In this document: in pieces, positions 53,973 to 62,437 of the stretch
Layout of the letters: the number at the start of each line of letters is the position of its first letter
Position numbering within the stretch: the stretch's first letter is position 1
Assembly (NCBI RefSeq): GCF_025340265.1
Contig: NZ_CP022707.1
Coordinates: 1,922,501 to 1,986,500, forward strand
Reading direction: 5' to 3'
Source: Novosphingobium sp. 9
Lineage (GTDB): Bacteria > Pseudomonadota > Alphaproteobacteria > Sphingomonadales > Sphingomonadaceae
DNA: 64,000 nt
The notes under the pieces: model-generated
What the model was told of the DNA's origin: nothing
Database searches by the model: none
The model's input: the letters and a program-made list of their open reading frames with translations, nothing else
Made by a program: the position numbers and the translations under genes

Positions 53973-54341
53973 TCAGACTGGCTGCCCCAGCGACACCAGT
54001 TCACGCCGCATGCGCTGGTACTTGGGCAGCACGCCTTGCGTGTAATCGACGAAGGTCGGCAGCCTGGCCGGATCAAGGCCCGCCTCTTGCGCATAGAGCG
54101 CGATGATCGCATCAGACTCGTTCATGAAGGCTCCCGGTGTGTGCTGGACGGTCGGGAAGGTGACCTTTTCGAACCACGGCGCCAGTTCGGCGCGCATATC
54201 CGTTTCGTTGTCATCGCCGGGCGTGAAGACCCGCATGTCGAACCGCTCCATGAGCCCCGCCTCCAGCAGGAATATCCGCAGCTTCAGGCAATGCGGGCAA
54301 GCGGCCTTCAGGTAGAGGACGGCGTGGAAAGTGTCAGTCAT
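53973..54341 (-). CDS. Thioredoxin-fold (glutaredoxin/GST N-terminal-like) protein
   Basis: A 122-residue protein with a C-x2-C pair, C15-P-H-C18 in LKAACPHCLKLRIFLLEAG, and a cis-proline motif FPTVQHTPGAFMNESDAIIALYAQE. This is a glutaredoxin or GST N-terminal domain followed by a short helical tail, without the full GST C-terminal domain. A thiol-disulfide or glutathione-related role is plausible. It lies 20 bases downstream of the lactonase-like gene on the same strand, so they may be co-transcribed. Confidence 0.82.
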   Translation of the reverse strand: MTDTFHAVLYLKAACPHCLKLRIFLLEAGLMERFDMRVFTPGDDNETDMRAELAPWFEKVTFPTVQHTPGAFMNESDAIIALYAQEAGLDPARLPTFVDYTQGVLPKYQRMRRELVSLGQPV

Positions 54342-54361
54342 CTGGCTCTCGATTTCCTGTC

Positions 54362-55537
54362 TCAGCGATCGGTGAACGCGACCGAGGTGGGCCTTGCGAT
54401 GTCGAGCCGCTGGCCGGTCGCGTCAAGCTTGCCGCTCGCAGCATCGATACGGAATACCGACAGGTTATTGGACATCTGGTTGGCGACCACCAGCCAGCGG
54501 CCATCATGGCTCAGCGCAAAACCCCAGGGCACCTGACCGCCGCAATCGAGGGCCTGCACGAAGGTCAGGTGTCCGTCCTTACCGACAGCATAGACCTGCA
54601 CGCGGTTCGCGGCGCGATTGCCGGCGTAAAGGAAGCGTCCATCCCGTGAGAGCGCAATCTCCGAACCACTGGGCTTGCCCGTAAACTCCGGTCCATCGAG
54701 CGGTGTGCTCGCCACGGGTGCGAGGCTCCCGACTTCGGCGTTCCAGTTGAACGCGTAGATCGTGCCGCCCATCTCGGTCATCAGGAAGGCATGGCGGCCA
54801 TCCGGTGCGAAGACGATATGGCGCGGCCCGCTGCCCGGAGGCAGCGCTGCCCAAGGGGTTTTGGCGGGCGTGAGCGAGCCGCCCGCACCAATGCGGTAGA
54901 TATAGATCCGATCGGTGCCGAGATCGGGCGACAGCAGATAGCGGCCCGATGGATCGACGGTCACGCCGTGGGCATGGGCGCTCTTCTGGCGGGGACTGGG
55001 GCCGGAGCCCGTGTGCGCCTCCACGTCGGACGGCATCGCTGCCACCCTGCCCTGCGCATCAATGGGGATCGCGGCAATTTGCCCGCTGCCATAATTGGCG
55101 ACGTATACCGTTCGTCCCTTGCCATCGAGAGCCAGATGGGTCGCGCCGCCGCCCCCCGAATCCGCCCGGCCCAACGGGCGAAGCGCCCCGGTCGCCGGAT
55201 CGTAGGCGAAGGATAGCACCGCGCCATGATCCTTGCCGTCGTTCCCCACTTCGCTGACGGAAAAGAGGTGGCGGTGCAGGGTATCGGCCAGCACCCAGGT
55301 CGGCCTCTCGACGGGGCCGACAACGCCTTGCGAGGTCAGCGCCCCGGTTCGCGGATCAAGCTTCACCGCGACAATTCCCTGCCCTGCAGCCACACTGCCC
55401 TGCGTTCCGACATAGGCAAGCAAGTCCTGAGATTTCCCGCCTTCCATAACTTTCGGGACAGTCTGGCATCCCGACAGGAATATGATCAAAGGCACTACGG
55501 CCAGACCGGCCCCGAGCGTTCTGCGCCCTGATTTCAT
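54362..55537 (-). CDS. Lactonase family beta-propeller lipoprotein (6-phosphogluconolactonase-like)
   Basis: A 391-residue seven-bladed propeller. An N-terminal lipobox, LSGC with C24, suggests attachment to a membrane. Repeated motifs such as GPRHIVFAPDGRHAFLMTEMGGTI, EIALSRDGRFLYAGNRAANRVQVYAV and WGFALSHDGRWLVVANQMSNNLSVF are typical of the YbhE/Pgl lactonase family. The export signal argues against a cytosolic pentose-phosphate role; a sugar lactone or unknown substrate in the periplasm is more likely. I chose ATG at 55537 over the in-frame TTG at 55549. It is divergent from the RND operon. Confidence 0.85.
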   Translation of the reverse strand: MKSGRRTLGAGLAVVPLIIFLSGCQTVPKVMEGGKSQDLLAYVGTQGSVAAGQGIVAVKLDPRTGALTSQGVVGPVERPTWVLADTLHRHLFSVSEVGNDGKDHGAVLSFAYDPATGALRPLGRADSGGGGATHLALDGKGRTVYVANYGSGQIAAIPIDAQGRVAAMPSDVEAHTGSGPSPRQKSAHAHGVTVDPSGRYLLSPDLGTDRIYIYRIGAGGSLTPAKTPWAALPPGSGPRHIVFAPDGRHAFLMTEMGGTIYAFNWNAEVGSLAPVASTPLDGPEFTGKPSGSEIALSRDGRFLYAGNRAANRVQVYAVGKDGHLTFVQALDCGGQVPWGFALSHDGRWLVVANQMSNNLSVFRIDAASGKLDATGQRLDIARPTSVAFTDR

Positions 55538-55789
55538 GGCCACTCTCAATTCTCCCGATTTATGTCATCGGTACCTAGGCGAAGTCATTATCCGAGCGCC
55601 ATCACTCGGAGGGATGCAGTCGGCATACTTATAAAGTCGAGCGCGAAACTTATCGAAGGCATGGGGCCTGCGTGTGACAGATGATTTCGCAAGCTCGGCA
55701 AAATTGATGCAATTGCAAAAAACGACGCTTGCAGTAGCAAAAATTTGAAACGATACAGGCCGCCAAGGCATAGTAGACCGGCGGATCAC

Positions 55790-57004
55790 TTGACCAACCC
55801 CCTGAAGACCACTCGACGTGCGCAGGCCCTGCGCGGCGCCCTTATCGCAACAGTTGCACTTTCTCTGGCAGCCTGTGGCAGCAGCGATAAAACCAAGAAA
55901 GGCGGGGCTCCCGAAGTCGGGTACATCGTTGCACAGCCGAGCGACGTGCCGCTTCCGGTCATTCTGGGCGGTCGCACCGTCTCGTTCGAAAGCTCGGACG
56001 TGCGGCCGCAGGTTACAGGCCTCATCAAGAAGCGCCTGTTCACCGAAGGCGATGCAGTCCGCGCCGGGCAACCGCTGTTCGTGATCGACCAGAGCCTCTA
56101 CACCGCTGCCGTCAATCAGGCCAAGGCCAACCTTGCCAGCGCGCGGGCGACTGCCGCTGCCGCGCGGGCGAAGTCCGACCGGTACAAGCCGCTGGCCGCG
56201 ATGCAGGCCATCGCCCAGCAGGACTATACCGATGCGCTGGCCGCCACCCGCGTGGCCGATGCCACCGTCGCGCAGATGCAGGCCGCGCTCGACACCGCGC
56301 AGGTCAACCTGCGCTTCACCACGGTGCCTGCCCCGATCTCCGGGCGAATCGGCCGTTCGCTCTACACCGTAGGTGCGCTTGTCAGCAGCGCCCAGACCGA
56401 TCCGCTTGCCCAGATCGAGCGCACCGATCCGATGTATGTCGACATGAAGCAGTCCTCGACCGACCTGCTCGCGCTGCGCCAGAAGCTGAGCAGCGGCGGC
56501 GTCGATCCGGGCAGCACGGTCGTACATCTCCATATGCAGGACGGTTCGACCTATCCGGTGGCCGGTACGGTCAAGTTCTCCGAAGTCATCGTCGATGAAG
56601 CGACGGGTACGGTGACACTGCGCGCACAGTTTCCCAATCCCACGGGCTTCCTGATGCCGGGCATGTTCGTGAATGCCGAGTTCGACCAGTCGATCGAAAA
56701 GGGCGCCTATCTTGTCCCGCAGGCCGCCGTGCAACGCGATTTCGATGGCAGCGCTTTCGTGATGGTGGTCGGCGCCGACGGCAAGGCCGCACGGCGCAAG
56801 GTGGACTCGGACCGGACCGCCGGTGTGAACGCCGTCGTCACCAGCGGCCTGAAGGCCGGGGACAAGATCATCGTTCAGGGCCTCAATGGCCTGAAGCAAG
56901 GGGCTGCGATCAAGCCGGTTCCGGCCTCGACACCGCAGAAGGTGCAGGACAAGAAGGCCGGTGCTGACAAGGGCGCGGCTTCCGGCACCGGCAAGCAGGG
57001 CTGA
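55790..57004 (+). CDS. RND efflux periplasmic adaptor (AcrA/MexA-like lipoprotein)
   Basis: Links the inner-membrane pump and the outer-membrane channel. The 404-residue protein has a lipobox LAAC (C29). The barrel-sandwich and hairpin domains show VRPQVTGLIKKRLFTEGDAVRAGQPLFVID, an Ala-rich coiled coil (LASARATAAAARAKSDRY), VPAPISGRIGRSLYTVGALVS and the C-terminal GLKAGDKIIVQGLNGLK. The Lys/Ala-rich tail is long. Start choice is TTG at 55790, which puts the signal peptide at the very N-terminus; no ATG fits. The pump gene begins 9 bases downstream. Confidence 0.93.
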   Translation: MTNPLKTTRRAQALRGALIATVALSLAACGSSDKTKKGGAPEVGYIVAQPSDVPLPVILGGRTVSFESSDVRPQVTGLIKKRLFTEGDAVRAGQPLFVIDQSLYTAAVNQAKANLASARATAAAARAKSDRYKPLAAMQAIAQQDYTDALAATRVADATVAQMQAALDTAQVNLRFTTVPAPISGRIGRSLYTVGALVSSAQTDPLAQIERTDPMYVDMKQSSTDLLALRQKLSSGGVDPGSTVVHLHMQDGSTYPVAGTVKFSEVIVDEATGTVTLRAQFPNPTGFLMPGMFVNAEFDQSIEKGAYLVPQAAVQRDFDGSAFVMVVGADGKAARRKVDSDRTAGVNAVVTSGLKAGDKIIVQGLNGLKQGAAIKPVPASTPQKVQDKKAGADKGAASGTGKQG

Positions 57005-57013
57005 CGCACCGGC

Positions 57014-60000
57014 ATGTCACGGATCTTCATCGACCGCCCCATCTTCGCATGGGTGCTTGCGATCATCGTCATGCTGGCGGGCCTTGGCGCGCTGGTCTCG
57101 CTGCCCAACGAGCAGTATCCCGATATTGCGCCCACGCAGGTCAACATCAAGGCGACCTATCCGGGCGCCTCGGCGCAGACCATCGAGAACAGCGTCACCC
57201 AGATCATCGAGCAGCAGCTGACCGGCATCGATGGCCTGCTCTATTTCAGCTCGCAATCGAGCAACAAGGGTCAGGCCACGATCACGGCGGTCTTCGCCAA
57301 GGGCACCGATCCCGACATTGCGCAGGTGCAGGTCCAGAACAAGGTCCAGACCGCCGTCAGCCGCCTGCCCCAGTCGGTGCAGAGCCAGGGCGTCACCGTC
57401 ACCAAGTCGAACCCCGATCAGCTCCTGCTGGTCGCCGTTTACGACGAGACGGACACCCGCTCGAACCAGGATGTGTCGGACTACCTGTCCTCGCACATTC
57501 AGGACCCGCTTTCGCGTATCGAAGGCGTGGGTGACGTCAACGTGTTCGGCTCGCCCCATGCCATGCGTATCTGGCTGGACCCAGCCAAACTGGCCGCCGT
57601 GTCGCTGATGCCCAGCGACGTCAGTTCTGCCATCGAGGCGCAGAACACCGAAGTCGCCGCCGGTGAAGTGGGCGGCCTGCCCTCGCCGCGCGATCAGGCC
57701 CTTGATGCCATCGTGCGGGCGGGATCGCGGCTGCAAACGGTCGACCAGTTCCGCAACATCGTCGTCAAGACCCAGGCCGACGGCTCGACCGTGACCATCG
57801 CCGATCTCGGCCGGGTGGAAATGGGGTCGGAAAACTATTCGACGATCAGCCACGTCAACGGCCATCCGGGCGCAGGCATCTCGATTTCGCTGTCGCCGGG
57901 GGCGGACGCGCTCCAGACGTCCGAGCGCGTGAAGGCCGCGATGGACAAGATGGCTGTCGGCATGCCCGATGGCATGAAGTTCCTCTATGCCAGCGACAGC
58001 ACCACGTTCATCAAGCTGTCGATCGACGAAGTGGTGAAGGCCCTGTTCGAGGCCATCGCACTGGTCGTCGTGGTGATGTTCGTATTCCTCCAGAGCTGGC
58101 GCGCCACGCTGATCCCGGCAATCGCGGTGCCGGTGGTTTTGCTGGGGACATTCGCGATTTTCTACCTCGCGGGCTTCTCGATCAACACGATGACGATGTT
58201 CGGGCTTGTGCTCGCCATCGGCCTGCTCGTCGACGATGCGATCGTGGTGGTCGAGAACGTCGAGCGCCTGATGGAGGAAAATCCCGGCATGAGTGCCCGC
58301 GAGGCGACGATCATCTCCATGAAGGAGATCCAGATCGCGCTGATCGCCATTGCGCTGGTGCTGTCCGCCGTGTTCCTGCCAATGGCCTTCTTCGGGGGCT
58401 CGACGGGCGTGATCTACCGCCAGTTCTCGCTGACGATCATTTCGGCGATGGGGCTGTCGGTGCTCGTTGCGCTGATCCTCAGCCCGGCGCTGACATCGAC
58501 CCTGCTCAAGCCGCGTCATGCCCATGGCGGCCCGAACCTGATCGAACGCAAGCTGCCTTTCCTTGCGCGCGGCTGGCATCGTTTCCAGACCTGGTTCAAC
58601 ACCTCGTTCGACAAGACCAGCCACAGCTACGCCAACGGCGTGGGCAAGGTGATCGACCGCAAGTGGTGGTGGCTGGCACTGTTCGCAGTGCTTTGCGGCA
58701 TCACCTACCTGCTGTTCCACGCCCTGCCCACCGGCTTCCTGCCCAACGAGGATCAGGGCACCATTCGCGTGCAATGGCGCCTTCCCGCAGGCTCGCCGAT
58801 CAGCCGCACCGAAGAGGTCCAGAGCGAAGTCGAGAAATACTTCCTCGGCCGCGATGAAAAGCTCGTCAACGGCATGTTCACCGTCTCGGGCGGTGGCCTT
58901 GGCGCGGCGGGCCAGAACACCGGCTCCTCGTTCATCAACCTTGTCGACTGGAGCCAGCGCACCGACGAGAAGAACAGTGCCGATGCCATCGTCAAGCGCG
59001 CGACCGGTGCCTTCAAGGCGCTGCGCAATGCGCAGGTCTTTGCGACCGTGCCGGGAGCCATCCGTGGTCTCGGGCAGGATGCGGGCTTCACCATGGAGCT
59101 TCAGAACAGCGGTGGACTGTCGCGCACGGACTTTGCCGCTGCCCGCGACAAGCTGCTGGAGATGGCGACGGCCGACCATCGACTCTCGCAGGTCCGCCTG
59201 AGCGATTTGCCCGACGTCTCGACGATGAACGTCAAGACGAACACGCAGGCGCTGAGCGCCTACGGCCTTTCGCAGTCGGACGTGAACGCCACGCTGGCGA
59301 CCGCATGGGGCGGCACGTACGTCAACGACTTCATCGATCAGGGCCGCGTCAAGAAGGTCTACGTGCAGGGCGATGCGCCGTACCGCTCGCGCCCGGAGGA
59401 TATGGCCCAGTGGTATGTCCGAGGGTCGGACGGCCAGATGTCGCCGTTCTCGGCCTTCGCCACCGTAGGCTGGTCGACATCGCCCTCGACCACCTCGCGC
59501 TTCAACGGCCTTCAGTCCTACGAATTTTCCGGCAGCGCCGCTTCCGGCGTCAGCTCGGGCACGGCGATGACCATCATGGAGCAACTCGCTGCGCAGATCC
59601 CCGGCACCAGCGTCGCCTGGGCGGGCGCCTCCTATCAGGAGCGTCTGTCGACCGGACAGGCGCCCCTGCTCTACGGACTTTCGCTGCTGGTCGTGTTCCT
59701 GTGCCTTGCCGCGCTCTATGAAAGCTGGTCGATCCCGGTCGCGGTGATTCTGGTCATTCCGCTCGGCCTGCTGGGCGCGGTGGCGGCAGTCACGCTGCGC
59801 GGACTCGACAATGACGTCTATCTCCAGATCGGACTTCTGACCACGATGGGGCTCGCCGCGAAGAACGCGATCCTGATGATCGAGTTCGCCGAGCAGGCCG
59901 AGCGGCAGGGGCGCCGCGTGATCGACGCTGCGCTGGAAGCGGCCCGCATTCGCCTGCGCCCGATTCTGATGACCAGCTTCGCCTTCATCTTTGGCGTGGT

Positions 60001-60217
60001 GCCGCTCGCCATTGCCCATGGTGCAGGCGCGAACAGCCGCATCGCCATCGGCACCGCTGTCGTTGGCGGCATGCTGAGCGCAACCCTGCTGGCGATCTTC
60101 TACATTCCGCTGTTCTTCGTGCTCGTCCGCATGGGCGCGCGCGATGGCCTGCGCGCCCTGCGCCGCAAGCGCGAGGAGCGCCGCGACGCTAAGGCAGACC
60201 CTGAGGCATCCGCATGA
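57014..60217 (+). CDS. RND efflux inner-membrane transporter (AcrB/MexB-like, HAE1 family)
   Basis: The proton-driven multidrug pump subunit, 1067 residues, 12 membrane segments and two large periplasmic loops. It begins MSRIFIDRPIFAWVLAIIVMLAG, the common start of the family. The proton-relay pair of Asp is in GLLVDDAIVVVENVERLMEE, and the second half has GLAAKNAILMIEFAEQ. Drug specificity cannot be read from sequence. It lies between the adaptor and the outer-membrane channel genes; the last ATG overlap with the channel gene confirms one operon. Confidence 0.96.
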   Translation: MSRIFIDRPIFAWVLAIIVMLAGLGALVSLPNEQYPDIAPTQVNIKATYPGASAQTIENSVTQIIEQQLTGIDGLLYFSSQSSNKGQATITAVFAKGTDPDIAQVQVQNKVQTAVSRLPQSVQSQGVTVTKSNPDQLLLVAVYDETDTRSNQDVSDYLSSHIQDPLSRIEGVGDVNVFGSPHAMRIWLDPAKLAAVSLMPSDVSSAIEAQNTEVAAGEVGGLPSPRDQALDAIVRAGSRLQTVDQFRNIVVKTQADGSTVTIADLGRVEMGSENYSTISHVNGHPGAGISISLSPGADALQTSERVKAAMDKMAVGMPDGMKFLYASDSTTFIKLSIDEVVKALFEAIALVVVVMFVFLQSWRATLIPAIAVPVVLLGTFAIFYLAGFSINTMTMFGLVLAIGLLVDDAIVVVENVERLMEENPGMSAREATIISMKEIQIALIAIALVLSAVFLPMAFFGGSTGVIYRQFSLTIISAMGLSVLVALILSPALTSTLLKPRHAHGGPNLIERKLPFLARGWHRFQTWFNTSFDKTSHSYANGVGKVIDRKWWWLALFAVLCGITYLLFHALPTGFLPNEDQGTIRVQWRLPAGSPISRTEEVQSEVEKYFLGRDEKLVNGMFTVSGGGLGAAGQNTGSSFINLVDWSQRTDEKNSADAIVKRATGAFKALRNAQVFATVPGAIRGLGQDAGFTMELQNSGGLSRTDFAAARDKLLEMATADHRLSQVRLSDLPDVSTMNVKTNTQALSAYGLSQSDVNATLATAWGGTYVNDFIDQGRVKKVYVQGDAPYRSRPEDMAQWYVRGSDGQMSPFSAFATVGWSTSPSTTSRFNGLQSYEFSGSAASGVSSGTAMTIMEQLAAQIPGTSVAWAGASYQERLSTGQAPLLYGLSLLVVFLCLAALYESWSIPVAVILVIPLGLLGAVAAVTLRGLDNDVYLQIGLLTTMGLAAKNAILMIEFAEQAERQGRRVIDAALEAARIRLRPILMTSFAFIFGVVPLAIAHGAGANSRIAIGTAVVGGMLSATLLAIFYIPLFFVLVRMGARDGLRALRRKREERRDAKADPEASA

Positions 60218-61680
60218 CGACTATCAACAGCCTGCGTCGCCCCATGCGCATCGTGACGCTCAGCCTTCCGGCTCTGGCGCTCTGCGCCTGCTCGATGGCC
60301 CCCAAATACGTCCAGCCTGCCGCGCCGGTGCCGACATCGTGGCCCGCAGGCGATTCCTATCTCGCGCAGAGCGAAGCGCAGTTGCCGGTGGTCTCCTACA
60401 AGGAGATCTTCCGCGATCCGCGCCTGCAAACGCTGATCGAGAGTGCGCTGACCAACAACCGCGATCTGCGTGTGGCCGCCGCGAACGTCGCGGCGGCCAA
60501 CGCCCAGATCCGGGTGGTGCGCGCCGACCAGTTCCCGGCGCTGGGCGTCACCGGCTCGGTATCGCACACCGAACGCAACGGCAGCAGTTCGAGCACGTCG
60601 AGCGGCTCTTCCAGCAAGGGCACCAGTTACTCGCTGCAAGGCGGCGTTTCCGCCTTCGAGCTGGACTTCTTCGGCAAGTACCTCAACGCCACCCGCGCGC
60701 AGCGTGACACCGCGCTGGCGACCGAGGCGGCAGCGCGCACGGTGCGGCTTGGCCTTGTTGCCGATCTTGCGCTGGCCTGGGCGCAGTATGGCGCCGACAA
60801 GGACCTGCTGACCATCGCGCAGGACACTGCCGCCAATGCCGAGCGTTCGGTCAAGCTCACAAGCGCGCGGCTGTCCGGCGGCGTGGCCCCGCGTACCGAT
60901 CTGCGCGAAGCAGAGCAGGTGCTCGAAACCGCACGCGGCGATATAGCCACGCAGACGACCGCACTGGCGCAGGACGAGAATGCCATCCGCCTGCTGGTCG
61001 GTGCCGATTACGATACGACGCTGCTCCCGGCCAGCATTGCCGAGGTCAATGCCTCGCTCGCGGTGCTGCCCGCAGGCGTGAGTTCCAGGGTCCTGCTGCG
61101 CCGCCCCGATGTGGTCGAGGCCGAGTATGAACTCCGCGCCGCCAATGCCGATATCGGCGTCGCGCGAGCGGAACTGTTCCCCTCAATCTCGATCACCGGA
61201 CTGCTTGGCCTTGCCAGCACTTCGCTGTCCTCGCTGTTCGACAAGGGCGCCTTCTCCGCCACCGGCAGCGGCGATGCCAGTTGGTCGATCTTCAACGCGG
61301 GCGGCAAACTTGCCAACGTGCAGGTTGCCAAGGCCCAGCGCGATGCGGCGTTGGGGACCTACGAAAAGGCGATCCAGACCGCCTTCAGCGAAGTGGCGGA
61401 TGCGCTCGCCGATCAAGGCACGATTGCCGAGCGGCTGCGCGCGGCGAATGCCTATACCAATGCCGCTGCGGATACGGCCAAGCTGACCAACGCGCTCTAC
61501 GAGCACGGGGTGGACAGCTATCTCGAAAATCTCGTGGCGCAGCGCAGCCTCTACTCGGCACGCCAGTCGCAAGTGCAGATGGCGCTGACGGCGGCGACGA
61601 ACCGTGTGACGCTCTATCGTGTGCTGGGTGGCGATCAGTCGACGGCACCAGCGGAAACAGCACCACCGCCAGCCAACTGA
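60214..61680 (+). CDS. RND efflux outer-membrane channel (NodT/OprM family lipoprotein)
   Basis: The TolC-like exit duct, 488 residues. A lipoprotein signal ends in LCAC (C26). The efflux repeats are seen in AAANVAAANAQIRVVRADQFPALGVTGS and YELRAANADIGVARAELFPSISITGLLGLAS, the duplicated OEP domain. A Ser-rich loop (SSSSTSSGSSSKGTSY) lies in the first extracellular region. The ATG overlaps the pump stop as ATGA. It ends the three-gene efflux operon, 10 bases from convergent cysQ. No regulator gene is next to the operon in this window. Confidence 0.94.
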   Translation: MTTINSLRRPMRIVTLSLPALALCACSMAPKYVQPAAPVPTSWPAGDSYLAQSEAQLPVVSYKEIFRDPRLQTLIESALTNNRDLRVAAANVAAANAQIRVVRADQFPALGVTGSVSHTERNGSSSSTSSGSSSKGTSYSLQGGVSAFELDFFGKYLNATRAQRDTALATEAAARTVRLGLVADLALAWAQYGADKDLLTIAQDTAANAERSVKLTSARLSGGVAPRTDLREAEQVLETARGDIATQTTALAQDENAIRLLVGADYDTTLLPASIAEVNASLAVLPAGVSSRVLLRRPDVVEAEYELRAANADIGVARAELFPSISITGLLGLASTSLSSLFDKGAFSATGSGDASWSIFNAGGKLANVQVAKAQRDAALGTYEKAIQTAFSEVADALADQGTIAERLRAANAYTNAAADTAKLTNALYEHGVDSYLENLVAQRSLYSARQSQVQMALTAATNRVTLYRVLGGDQSTAPAETAPPPAN

Positions 61681-61690
61681 TCGCGCGGAA

Positions 61691-62437
61691 TTAACCAGCC
61701 TTCAGCGTGCGGACGAGGTACAGAACCTTGTCCGCATGTTCCTTCCGGCAGATCAGCAGGTCGGGCATATAGGTGTCGCGCTGGTTGTAGATCAGCGGAC
61801 TGCCGTCGATGCGCGAGGCGTGAAGACCCCAGCCCAGCGCTACCGCGGCGGGGGCGCAACTGTCCCATTCGTATTGCCCGCCGGAATGCAGGTAGATATC
61901 CGCCTGCCCCAGCACGATCGACATCGCCTTGGCGCCCGCCGATCCCATCGGCACCAGCTCGGCACCCAGAGCTTCGGCCACGGCCAGTGCCTCGGGCGCC
62001 GGGCGCGTGCGGCTGACGACCATGCGCAGCCTTTCGGGTGCGGGCGAAACTTCGCCGGGACGATCAGACCGCAGCACAAGCCCCGCATCAGGCAAACCCA
62101 CCGCGCCCAGCACCGGCGCGCCGTTCTCGGCCAGACCGATATGCACCGCCCAATCCGCGCGCGCCTCGCCATATTCGCGGGTGCCGTCCACCGGATCGAC
62201 GATCCACACCCGCGTATGATCGAGCCGCTCGAAGCTGTCCTTTTCCTCTTCGGAAAGCAGGCCATCCTCTGCCCGCTGCGCGCGCAGGGCATGGCACAGG
62301 AACTGGTTGGCGGTCTGGTCTCCCGCCTTGCCCAGCGCCTTACCCTCGAACACCCCGGCCTCGCGCACTTCGATCAGGATACGCCCGGCCGTGGCGGCAA
62401 GGTGTTCGGCGAGGTCGCCGTCGGAAAGCTGCGTCAT
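61691..62437 (-). CDS. cysQ: 3'(2'),5'-bisphosphate nucleotidase CysQ
   Basis: Removes 3'-phosphate from PAP or PAPS and so recycles the by-product of sulfate activation. The 248-residue inositol-monophosphatase-fold protein has LLSEEEKD (first metal Glu), [13 protein letters not shown] (metal Asp pair) and [12 protein letters not shown] (late metal Asp). Its start overlaps the stop of the cysNC gene as ATGA, which fits a sulfate assimilation operon. Confidence 0.95.
   Translation of the reverse strand: MTQLSDGDLAEHLAATAGRILIEVREAGVFEGKALGKAGDQTANQFLCHALRAQRAEDGLLSEEEKDSFERLDHTRVWIVDPVDGTREYGEARADWAVHIGLAENGAPVLGAVGLPDAGLVLRSDRPGEVSPAPERLRMVVSRTRPAPEALAVAEALGAELVPMGSAGAKAMSIVLGQADIYLHSGGQYEWDSCAPAAVALGWGLHASRIDGSPLIYNQRDTYMPDLLICRKEHADKVLYLVRTLKAG

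Noticed and set aside
57017..60019. Open frame of 1000 codons on the minus strand opposite the RND pump gene
   Set aside because: It is an antisense shadow of a clear pump gene. Its composition is rich in Arg, His, Asp and Gln without domains, as expected from reversed GC-rich codons.
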